From Thermodesulfobacteriota bacterium (GTDB taxonomy: Bacteria > Desulfobacterota > SM23-61), in contig JASEHN010000113.1 of assembly GCA_030018715.1 (NCBI GenBank), positions 1-8,205 on the forward strand: a stretch of DNA of 8,205 nt. Direction: 5' to 3'. Numbering within the stretch: position 1 is the first letter of the stretch; each line of letters starts with the position of its first letter. Positions 1 to 5,882 of this stretch are shown in pieces. The notes below the pieces were generated by a model. It did no database searches. It saw nothing but the letters and a program-made list of their open reading frames with translations, and was not told the DNA's origin. The position numbers and the translations under genes are program-made.

Positions 1-43
1 ATTTTTTCAAATCGCTAAACTGTTACCTTTTTTATTTTTTCGC

Positions 44-70
44 CACAAAGAACACCGAGAGCACAGAGAT
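44..70. repeat. Three degenerate 9-bp tandem units (CACARAGAN-like)
   Basis: Three consecutive 9-mers are visible on the + strand: CACAAAGAA, CACCGAGAG and CACAGAGAT. They lie between the attenuator terminator and the left window edge, in what should be the 5' untranslated part of the next operon segment. From memory, similar CACAGAGA-type arrays are scattered in intergenic regions of many environmental bacterial genomes, but I cannot verify family membership here. No coding role is apparent. Confidence 0.55.
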
Positions 71-110
71 GAATATTCGTCAAAAAACAAAAAGCAAGGA
101 GAAGTTAAAT

Positions 111-147
111 AAAAAAGCCGGGGTTCATGACGACTGCCCCGGCCTTT
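111..147 (-). terminator. Intrinsic terminator of a trp-type attenuator
   Basis: Read on the minus strand, AAAGGCCGGGG (147-137) pairs with CCCCGGCTTTT (123-113). This gives an 11-bp stem with one G-U pair and a 13-nt loop. The 3' arm runs into a six-T tract (116-111). It sits 27 nt after the stop codon of the Trp-rich leader ORF and downstream of pheA, so it would stop transcription before genes left of the window. An alternative helix (132-139 with 190-197) uses part of its 5' arm, which makes it an attenuator rather than a simple operon end. The T tract is on the minus-strand side, so I assign it to leftward transcription. Confidence 0.88.
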
Positions 148-197
148 GTCTCAGATTGATTTCTTAAATCAGATTATCTCTCCGGCAGCGGACAGTC
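132..197 (-). promoter_or_regulatory. Predicted antiterminator of the trp attenuator
   Basis: On the minus-strand RNA, GACTGUCC (197-190, inside the last codons of the leader ORF) can pair with GGGCAGUC (139-132) as an 8-bp helix with one G-U pair. After a small internal loop, GCC (186-184) can add to GGC (144-142). The distal arm shares bases 137-139 and 142-144 with the terminator stem, so the two folds exclude each other. A ribosome stalled at the Trp codons (227-219) would leave 197-190 free and favour read-through. A ribosome reaching the stop codon would cover that arm and let the terminator form. A separate 6-bp hairpin (230-225 with 217-212) overlaps the Trp codons and could be the pause hairpin. 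The pairing was found by eye, without energy calculation. Confidence 0.7.
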
Positions 198-269
198 CTC
201 TCCTTTATGGGTGCTGGGCCACCACCAGCATTCGACAGAAGGGAAAATGATTTGGGCCGTTAATTTCAC
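174..269 (-). CDS. trpL: Tryptophan operon leader peptide (31 aa)
   Basis: This short ORF starts with GTG and ends with TAA. It reads MKLTAQIIFPSVEC, then WWW (residues 15-17), then PSTHKGEDCPLPER. Three consecutive Trp codons in a tiny ORF directly upstream of an intrinsic terminator are the hallmark of ribosome-mediated trp attenuation. The peptide itself is probably not functional; translation speed through the Trp codons senses charged tRNA-Trp. The codons for E24-P27 also form one arm of the predicted antiterminator, which would constrain the C-terminal residues. The start is the weakest part: no ATG is available, and the purine-rich GAGAGG lies about 11 nt upstream of the GTG. It begins 59 nt after the pheA stop, so it may be transcribed from the aro operon, from its own promoter, or both. 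I see no clear promoter in the gap. The trpE expected next would lie outside the window. Confidence 0.83.
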   Translation of the reverse strand: MKLTAQIIFPSVECWWWPSTHKGEDCPLPER

Positions 270-328
270 TATATGCTTTTCCTCTCTCCCCGTCTCACCG
301 CTCTCCGCGGCGAACGTTTCTTCCTGAC

Positions 329-1405
329 CTATGAACTCCGGGGATAAGAGCCCAGGAACTTTAAAAAAAGAGCCTTTTTCTTTAGGTCCGACACTGCCCG
401 GTGAATTTGGGCATCCGTGAAGTGGCCTTCAAAATCGACAAAAAAGACGTATTCCCAGGGTTTATCTTTAATGGGCCGGGATTCGATTTTGGTCAGGTTG
501 ATGGACATCTCGTAAAAAGGTTCCAGCGCCTTGTAAAGAGCTCCCGGTGAGTCCGGAATGGAAAACAGAAGAGAGGTTTTATCCTTCCCTGTCCGCCCGC
601 TCATCTGCCGCCCGAGGACCAAAAAGCGGGTGTAATTATGCAAATAATCTTCAATGCGGGACTCGATGACCTTCAGGCCATAAAGTTCGGAAGCAAAGGA
701 GCTGGCCACGGCCGCGGCTTTCGGTTCCTGAGCAGCCAACTGGGCGGCTCTGGCCGTGCTCACGGTTTCAGCTAATTGGGCCTGGGGTAAGTTTTTTCTC
801 AGCCACTGCCGGCACTGGGCCAGGGCTTGAGGATGAGAATAGACCTTCTCCACATCTCCGGTTTTCCCGCTCATGGAAAGGAGATCGTGGGATATCCGCA
901 CTAAAATCTCTCCGCAGATTTTCACTTCCGAATCGATGAACATGTCCAGGGTCCGGTTCACCACCCCTTCGGTGGAATTTTCCACGGGAACTACCCCGAA
1001 GTTGGCCTTCTCCCTTTCTACTGTTTCAAAAATTTCCTGGATGCTCTCCTTGGGAAGGGCCTGCACAGATCTCCCGAAGCGTTCAATACAGGCCAGGTGG
1101 GTGTGGGTGGCGGGCGGACCGAGGTAGGCCACGGCGAGCTCCGCCTCCAGGGAACGGCAGGCTGAAATAATTTCACGAAAAACAGGGGTTATGGCCTGCT
1201 TCGGGAACGCCCCGGTGTTTAAGGATTGCATCCGCTGAAAAATCTCTTCCTCTCGCTGAGGATTATAAGGGTCTATTTTGGACTTTGATTTTACCCTCCC
1301 CACCTCCAGGGCAACTTCGGCCCGTTCGTTTAGAAGCTGAAGGATTTTCATGTCCAGGGCATCAATGATCTGCCTGAGAGATATGATTTTTTCATTGGTT
1401 TCCAT
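329..1405 (-). CDS. pheA: Bifunctional chorismate mutase / prephenate dehydratase (P-protein)
   Basis: Converts chorismate to prephenate and then to phenylpyruvate, the committed steps to phenylalanine, in the cytoplasm. The 358 aa fit the P-protein family. Residues 1-90 are an AroQ-type mutase with R11, R28, K39, R51 and E52 at the positions of the E. coli active site. Residues 91-270 are the dehydratase, with AYLGPP (93-98), VPVENSTEGVVNRTLD (139-154) and the catalytic NYTRF (T259). Residues 276-350 are an ACT domain with PGAL (287-290) and ESRP (308-311), the motifs that bind phenylalanine for feedback inhibition. The start is ATG, two bases after the aroC stop, with a GAGG about 6 nt upstream inside the end of aroC. 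It is the last aro gene before the Trp leader. No TyrA-type partner for tyrosine is present in the window. Confidence 0.97.
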   Translation of the reverse strand: METNEKIISLRQIIDALDMKILQLLNERAEVALEVGRVKSKSKIDPYNPQREEEIFQRMQSLNTGAFPKQAITPVFREIISACRSLEAELAVAYLGPPATHTHLACIERFGRSVQALPKESIQEIFETVEREKANFGVVPVENSTEGVVNRTLDMFIDSEVKICGEILVRISHDLLSMSGKTGDVEKVYSHPQALAQCRQWLRKNLPQAQLAETVSTARAAQLAAQEPKAAAVASSFASELYGLKVIESRIEDYLHNYTRFLVLGRQMSGRTGKDKTSLLFSIPDSPGALYKALEPFYEMSINLTKIESRPIKDKPWEYVFFVDFEGHFTDAQIHRAVSDLKKKALFLKFLGSYPRSS

Positions 1406-1407
1406 CT

Positions 1408-2466
1408 TTACCCTCTTTTAAGAACTTCCTGCCTGAACCAGTGATCTGTCAGGACAATGGCTACCATGGCTTCACAGACCGGGTTGATCCTGGGGATGGC
1501 CGAAACATCATGCCGACCATGAATCTTAACGGATGCGGGCCTGCCGGAAGAATTCACTGTTGTTTGTTCAAGAGAAATTGAAGGAATTGGTTTCACAGCC
1601 GCCCTAAGCAGGATATCCGCTCCGCTGGAAATGCCCCCTAAAATCCCTCCGGCGTCGTTCTTTTCAAATCCCCCTGGTTTCATAGGGTCATTGCATTCTG
1701 AGCCGAGCATACGGGCAACCCGAAACCCGGCGCCGACTTCCACTCCCCGGACTGCTCCGATACTCATCAGCCCCTTGGCCAGATCCGCCTCCAATTTGTC
1801 GAAGACCGGCTCCCCCAATCCGGCCGGACATCCCCGCACAAGAATTTCCACGATGCCCCCAAGCGTATCCCCCTGCAGCCTGGTTTTTTCGATTTTCTCT
1901 GCCATTTTTACTGCGGCATCCGGGTCAGGGCAAAGGAGGGCGTTCTTCTCGACCGCTGCATAATCCATCTTTTCCGCCCGAATCCCTCCCAGCTCCAGGG
2001 TGTAAGCCAGAACTTCAATCCCCTGCGCCTTCAAGATCTTTTTCGCTATGGCGCCTGCGGCCACCCTTCCCACCGTCTCCCTGGCTGAGGCCCGGCCTCC
2101 GCCGCGATGGTCGCGGATGCCGTACTTGGCCTGATAGGTGAAATCAGCATGGCCAGGCCTGAAGATATCTTTCACCTCTTCATACGCCCTACCTTCCACG
2201 TCTTCATTCCAGACCAGGAGGGAGATGGGTGTTCCGGTTGTCTTCCCTTCGAAGACCCCGGAAAGAATCTCCACCCGGTCTTTTTCTTTTCGCGGGCTGG
2301 TTCCTTTTCCCTGTCCGGGCCTCCTTCGGTCCAGCTCTCTCTGAACGTCATCAGCCGAAAGATCAAATCGGGGCGGGCAGCCGTCTATCACCACTCCCAC
2401 GGCTCTCCCGTGGGATTCTCCCCAGGTGGTTATCCGGAAAAGAGTGCCGAACGAATTTCCGCCCAA
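1408..2466 (-). CDS. aroC: Chorismate synthase
   Basis: Catalyses the anti-1,4-elimination of phosphate from EPSP to give chorismate, using reduced FMN that is not consumed. From the chosen TTG the protein is 352 aa, near the usual length of about 360. It opens MGGNSFGTLFRITTWGESHG-like, as the family does. Visible motifs (this numbering) are GESHG at 16-20, RRPGQGKGTSPRKEKD around 48-63, HRGGGRASARETVGR from 120, and GRHDVSAIPR at 317-326. The frame is open to another TTG at 2514, but those 16 extra residues (rich in K, R and W) merely re-read the end of aroK in another frame and do not resemble the family. The TTG at 2466 has GGAGG six bases upstream and lies one base after the aroK stop, so translation is probably coupled to aroK. 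Confidence 0.96.
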   Translation of the reverse strand: MGGNSFGTLFRITTWGESHGRAVGVVIDGCPPRFDLSADDVQRELDRRRPGQGKGTSPRKEKDRVEILSGVFEGKTTGTPISLLVWNEDVEGRAYEEVKDIFRPGHADFTYQAKYGIRDHRGGGRASARETVGRVAAGAIAKKILKAQGIEVLAYTLELGGIRAEKMDYAAVEKNALLCPDPDAAVKMAEKIEKTRLQGDTLGGIVEILVRGCPAGLGEPVFDKLEADLAKGLMSIGAVRGVEVGAGFRVARMLGSECNDPMKPGGFEKNDAGGILGGISSGADILLRAAVKPIPSISLEQTTVNSSGRPASVKIHGRHDVSAIPRINPVCEAMVAIVLTDHWFRQEVLKRG

Positions 2467-2467
2467 T

Positions 2468-2995
2468 TCAGGCCTCCATTTTCTCTTGCAATATAACCAG
2501 TATTTTTTCCGCAACCGCCTCTTTATTCAAATTGGAAGTATCAATTTGAATATCGGCTACCCCCTCATAAACTGGCTCTCTACTCATCATCACTTCTTCC
2601 AGTTCTTCCAGGGTGCCCTTTCCGGTCAGGGTTGGCCTATTGGTCAATGTTTCTTGCTCCGCCATCATTCTTTTATAAAGAATTTCCTTATCGGCCTTGA
2701 GCCAAATGAATAGACCATTCTGCTTTAAAAATATTACGTTTTGCGGTTCGAGCACCGCTCCCCCGCCGGGAGCTATCACCAAATTATTCCCGCCGGAAAT
2801 CTCCTCGATAATTTTCTTTTCCCCATTTCGAAAGTGGGTCCATCCCCATTTTTCTACGATCTCTCTGATGGAAGCACCAAGCCTTTTCTCTATCAGCTCA
2901 TCAGTGTCCACAAAGCGCCTTCCCGTACGTGTAGCCAACAACTTACCTATGCTGCTTTTACCTGCTCCTCGATAGCCGATTAAGACAATATTCAT
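2468..2995 (-). CDS. aroK: Shikimate kinase
   Basis: Phosphorylates shikimate at the 3-hydroxyl with ATP, feeding EPSP synthase. From the ATG at 2995 it has 175 aa, the normal size for this P-loop kinase. It starts MNIVLIGYRGAGKSS, a Walker A loop at about residues 7-15. It continues with FVDTDELIE (D30 and D32, magnesium/shikimate contacts), FRNGE (R56), the shikimate-binding GGG at 77-79, an LID segment with NRP (119-121), and the adenine-side RxxxY (R139). The frame is open to a TTG at 3016, but the added residues precede the conserved beta strand and derive from repeat sequence. The region before the ATG (GCTATTTTTCTT) has no Shine-Dalgarno match, unlike most genes here. An 87-bp gap with degenerate 7-bp repeats separates it from aroA. 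Its end carries the aroC ribosome binding site. Confidence 0.95.
   Translation of the reverse strand: MNIVLIGYRGAGKSSIGKLLATRTGRRFVDTDELIEKRLGASIREIVEKWGWTHFRNGEKKIIEEISGGNNLVIAPGGGAVLEPQNVIFLKQNGLFIWLKADKEILYKRMMAEQETLTNRPTLTGKGTLEELEEVMMSREPVYEGVADIQIDTSNLNKEAVAEKILVILQEKMEA
2473..2477 (-). promoter_or_regulatory. Ribosome binding site fixing the aroC TTG start
   Basis: GGAGG on the minus strand lies six bases before the TTG at 2466 and inside the last codons of aroK. It supports the short aroC start over the in-frame TTG 48 bases upstream, and suggests aroK-aroC translational coupling. Confidence 0.8.
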
Positions 2996-3005
2996 AAGAA
3001 AAATA

Positions 3006-3076
3006 GCTTTCAGCAATCAACAAATGGCCCAATTATAAATAACTGATAGCTAAAGGCTAATAGTTGATTGCTAATC
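3006..3076. repeat. Degenerate 7-bp tandem repeats between aroA and aroK
   Basis: Two clusters share a 7-base period on the + strand. At 3006-3019 the units are GCTTTCA and GCAATCA. At 3042-3076 they are ACTGATA, GCTAAAG, GCTAATA, GTTGATT and GCTAATC. They fill most of the 87-bp aroA-aroK gap, the longest gap between structural genes in this operon. The GCAATCA unit is identical to the one repeated at the aroE-aroA junction. Similar heptamer repeats are known in intergenic DNA of several bacterial groups; I infer a mobile or slippage origin. Confidence 0.7.
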
Positions 3077-3082
3077 AATTTG

Positions 3083-4339
3083 TCAGTAGAGCTTTTTCAA
3101 CGTTTCCCAAAACCCCGGGAAGGATTTATCCACGCATCTTTCCCCGCGAATCTTTATCCCGGGAACGGCCAGGCCGGCGATGGCGAAGCTCATGGCCAGG
3201 CGGTGGTCATTATGGGTTTCGATCTCCGCCCCCCGGACTTCTTTGCTCTCCACTTCCAGCCAGTCTTTTCCCTCTTCCACGAAAACCCCCATTTTGGCCA
3301 GCTCCAAAGCTACGGTCCTCAGGCGGTCCGATTCTTTGAGACGCAGATGGCCGACATTCCGTATCAAAGTCCTGCCCCGGGCAAAGGCGGCAAGGACTGT
3401 TAGGGTGGGAACCAGATCGGGCATGGCGTTCATATCCACTTCAATCCCCCGGAGGTCTTTGCCGCAGACCTCTGCAAAATCTTCTCCCCGGCTAACTGCG
3501 CATCCCATCTTCTCCAGGATTTCTAAAAATTTGGAATCACCCTGGACGGAGGCGGGGCGGAAGTTTTCAACTCTCACCTTTCCCCGCGTTATGGCGGCTG
3601 CTGCGAAGAAATAAGAAGCGTTGGAGGCGTCCCCTTCAATGCGGTATTCCCTGGGGAGATAGCGCTGTCCTGCCCGGATAAAAAACGAATGATCTCCTAT
3701 GCCTTGAACTTTTACGCCGAAGGCGGACATTACGTCCCGGGTAATATCCACATAAGGCCTGGAAGCCAGCCGGCCCGCTACCTCCAACCGCACGTCCCCG
3801 CGGGCCAGGGGCGCAACCATCAAAAGGGCGGAAAGGAACTGGCTGCTTTCACTACCCCTGATCCGGGCTATTCCGCCGGAAAGACCCTGGGATTCCACGA
3901 CTACCGGCGGATAACCGTTTCCTTCCTTTGAATAAGCCCTGGCTCCCAATGAGACCAATCCATCTAAAAGCTCGGCCATCGGCCGCTCCCTCATTCGTTC
4001 GCTCCCGTTGAGCAAGGTGCGGCCGTTCTTCAGAGCAGCCAAGGCAGTCAGAAATCTCATGGAAGTTCCGGAATCCCCCACATAAATCTCTTCTCCTCCC
4101 GCCTGCAGCGCTCCGTCACACCCTTGAACAATGATGGAATCTCCTTTCCAGTCGATTTTTATTCCGAATTTTTCCAGTCCCCGGGCGGTGCGTTCGGTAT
4201 CCTCGCTGCGCAGGGCGTTCGCAAGAACAGACTCTCCGGCAGCGAGCGCAGAAATAACCAGGGCCCGGTGGGTGTAGCTTTTTGATCCGGGGATGGTTAT
4301 AATGGCGTCGCAATATTTTAAAGGCTTAATCTCGATCAT
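3083..4339 (-). CDS. aroA: 3-phosphoshikimate 1-carboxyvinyltransferase (EPSP synthase)
   Basis: Joins phosphoenolpyruvate to shikimate-3-phosphate, giving EPSP; this is the enzyme targeted by glyphosate. From the ATG at 4339 it is 418 aa, typical for the family. Motifs in order (this numbering): PGSKSYTHRA with K20; GDSGTSMRFL at 88-97, where most members have GNSGT; ERPM (119-122); SSQFLSAL near 165; EGDASNASYFFAA from about 235; the catalytic MPDLVPT (D307); RLKESDRLR with E336; and THNDHRLAM from 375. The two-domain inverse alpha/beta fold is inferred from the family. The frame extends to TTG at 4351 (four more residues), but ATG begins the family-like MIEIKPL. Neither start has a recognisable Shine-Dalgarno sequence, because the upstream bases are a GCAATCA heptamer array. 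The start lies 26 bases after the aroE stop. Confidence 0.96.
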   Translation of the reverse strand: MIEIKPLKYCDAIITIPGSKSYTHRALVISALAAGESVLANALRSEDTERTARGLEKFGIKIDWKGDSIIVQGCDGALQAGGEEIYVGDSGTSMRFLTALAALKNGRTLLNGSERMRERPMAELLDGLVSLGARAYSKEGNGYPPVVVESQGLSGGIARIRGSESSQFLSALLMVAPLARGDVRLEVAGRLASRPYVDITRDVMSAFGVKVQGIGDHSFFIRAGQRYLPREYRIEGDASNASYFFAAAAITRGKVRVENFRPASVQGDSKFLEILEKMGCAVSRGEDFAEVCGKDLRGIEVDMNAMPDLVPTLTVLAAFARGRTLIRNVGHLRLKESDRLRTVALELAKMGVFVEEGKDWLEVESKEVRGAEIETHNDHRLAMSFAIAGLAVPGIKIRGERCVDKSFPGFWETLKKLY

Positions 4340-4347
4340 GGAAAGAA

Positions 4348-4368
4348 GCAATCAGCAATCAGCAATCA
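4348..4368. repeat. Perfect GCAATCA x3 tandem heptamer at the aroE-aroA junction
   Basis: Three exact GCAATCA units on the + strand (TGATTGC on the minus strand). The first unit met by aroE translation supplies the aroE TGA stop (4368-4366). The array then fills the space where the aroA ribosome binding site would be expected. It belongs to the same degenerate heptamer family as the aroA-aroK gap. Because the aroE stop lies at its 5' edge and aroA begins after its 3' edge, unit gain or loss would mainly change the spacing between the genes. Confidence 0.85.
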
Positions 4369-5187
4369 GCTAAAAGCACATTCTAATGCCTTTTTAAGGT
4401 CTTCTTTGATTTCTCCGATATCCGGCTTTTTCCCTGTCCAGATTTCAATCTGCGCTGCCCCCTGCCGGGCCAGCATCTCCAGCCCATCGATTGTCCGGCA
4501 GCCCCGTTCTTCAGCTTCACGCAGAAACTTTGTCCGGAGAGGCTTATAAACAATATCCATCACAGTTGCCGCTTTTTTGAAAAACTCTTTGGGCAATGGG
4601 GTTTCCGAATCTTTCGGGTGCATTCCGCCCGATGTAGCATTGATCACCACATCCACATCCAACCCGTTAAGCGAAGAAAAGGGCAGGTGAATGAAACCCA
4701 TTTCCCCGGCCAGCCTCTGGCCTTTTTCCCCTGAGCGATTAAAGATAAAAACCTGGCAGCTTCGTTCTTTCAGGCCGAAGGCGATGGCCCGGGCCGCTCC
4801 GCCCGCTCCCAAAAGAAGAACCTTTTTCCCCTCAAGATTCATTTTCTCCTCCAGGGCTTCCAGGGCTCCGCGCCAATCCGTATTGTACCCGATAAGCTTC
4901 CCTCCTTCGCTGCTGATGGTGTTCACGGCCTGGATCCTGCCGGCTACGTCTTCAAGTCGATCCAAAAAAGGGATGACGGCTGTTTTAAATGGAATGGTCA
5001 CGCTCACGCCGCGAATCCCCAGCCCTCTAATTCCGCTTATGGCTTCAGAAAGACTTAGGACTTCAAAAGCCAGATAGGCCGCATTCAGCCCCATTCTGCG
5101 GAACGCTCCATTGTGGATGACCGGGCTCAGGCTGTGCCGCACCGGATTTCCGATCACTCCGTAGAGGCGGGTCTTTGCGTCGATCAT
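4366..5187 (-). CDS. aroE: Shikimate 5-dehydrogenase (NADP-dependent)
   Basis: Reduces 3-dehydroshikimate to shikimate with NADPH. At 273 aa it matches the usual length. The N-terminal substrate domain shows YGVIGNPVRHSLSP (9-22), VTIPFK with catalytic K68, AVNT (87-90) and YNTDWRG with D104. The Rossmann half shows GAGGAARA (127-134) and NRSGEK (150-155), the form that reads the NADP phosphate. NATSGGM (183-189) and DGLEMLARQGAAQ (234-246) close the site. The start ATG overlaps the aroD stop as ATGA (4 bases), with GGAGA about 9 nt upstream, so coupling to aroD is likely. AroD and AroE catalyse consecutive steps. The C-terminal Phe-Ser-stop is written partly by the GCAATCA repeat, so the original end may have been different. 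Confidence 0.97.
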   Translation of the reverse strand: MIDAKTRLYGVIGNPVRHSLSPVIHNGAFRRMGLNAAYLAFEVLSLSEAISGIRGLGIRGVSVTIPFKTAVIPFLDRLEDVAGRIQAVNTISSEGGKLIGYNTDWRGALEALEEKMNLEGKKVLLLGAGGAARAIAFGLKERSCQVFIFNRSGEKGQRLAGEMGFIHLPFSSLNGLDVDVVINATSGGMHPKDSETPLPKEFFKKAATVMDIVYKPLRTKFLREAEERGCRTIDGLEMLARQGAAQIEIWTGKKPDIGEIKEDLKKALECAFS

Positions 5188-5882
5188 TTTAGGTTTCTCC
5201 AGATTTCCTTGATCTGCGAAATTGTCAATTGCCCGGGAGCCGAGGATCTTTTTCTATTTAGGGAAGCATACGTCCAGGCCGCCCCCAAAAGCGGCGCAAA
5301 AATCCGGCTCATCTTCCCTTTTTCTCCCATGCAAAAAGCCACGATTTTCTGACTCCTTTCCTTAGCGTAAGGAATGAGGGATAAAACCTTCAGGTTGTCT
5401 TCCCAGGCCCGGGCAAAAGTAACGATCTTGACCACATCCGCCCGGCATTGAATCATGCGCTTAAATAGAGCGCGCAAATCTTTTTCCGTAAGCGTTTTTT
5501 TAAAGTCGTGGAATGATAGGATCAACCGGGTATTTTTTTTATATGCTATCAGTTCATGAACGAATGATCTTCCGCTTTCCATCTCCAGGTCCACGAAATC
5601 AGCGCCCAGATGGACTGCCTGCCTAAGGATTCCCAACCTGCTCTTTTCGTCCCCTTTATACCTGCCTCCCTCTTCTCTGCGGCGGTTGGTGACGATGATC
5701 GGCTTTTTTCCTGCTTTTAAAAGCTGTTCCAAATCGAATTTCCGCAAATAGTCCAGCCGGAGCTCGATAAGGTCAGCCAGTTGGTTGGCTTGGGCGACGG
5801 TCCGCAGGGCCTCCTCCATGGTCCTCTCCACAACGGGCAGGCATATTTTCCCCGGGCTTTTATCTTTCGGAAATTGTCTCAT
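5184..5882 (-). CDS. aroD: 3-dehydroquinate dehydratase, type I
   Basis: Dehydrates 3-dehydroquinate to 3-dehydroshikimate through a lysine Schiff base (type I TIM-barrel enzyme). From the ATG at 5882 it is 232 aa. Motifs (this numbering) are ADLIELRLDYL with E41, TNRRREEGG with E71, SFHDF with catalytic H125, VVKIV with Schiff-base K152, CMGEKGKMSR with R193, and SAPGQL with Q218. All correspond to active-site positions of the Salmonella enzyme. The frame is open to a GTG at 5936, but that GTG has no properly spaced ribosome site and its 18 residues overlap the end of the dehydroquinate synthase gene. ATG 5882 has GGAG about 9 bases upstream. Even so, it overlaps the upstream gene by 23 bases. 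The 3' end overlaps aroE by 4 bases. Confidence 0.95.
   Translation of the reverse strand: MRQFPKDKSPGKICLPVVERTMEEALRTVAQANQLADLIELRLDYLRKFDLEQLLKAGKKPIIVTNRRREEGGRYKGDEKSRLGILRQAVHLGADFVDLEMESGRSFVHELIAYKKNTRLILSFHDFKKTLTEKDLRALFKRMIQCRADVVKIVTFARAWEDNLKVLSLIPYAKERSQKIVAFCMGEKGKMSRIFAPLLGAAWTYASLNRKRSSAPGQLTISQIKEIWRNLK

Noticed and set aside
1..30. Possible start of trpE (TTG at 10-8, minus strand)
   Set aside because: Only three codons are visible, and the nearest AAGG is about 13-14 bases away. The expected trpE N-terminus cannot be recognised.
2107..2549. Several plus-strand open frames opposite aroC
   Set aside because: They lie antisense to conserved chorismate synthase codons and overlap one another in different frames, and none shows a plausible protein.
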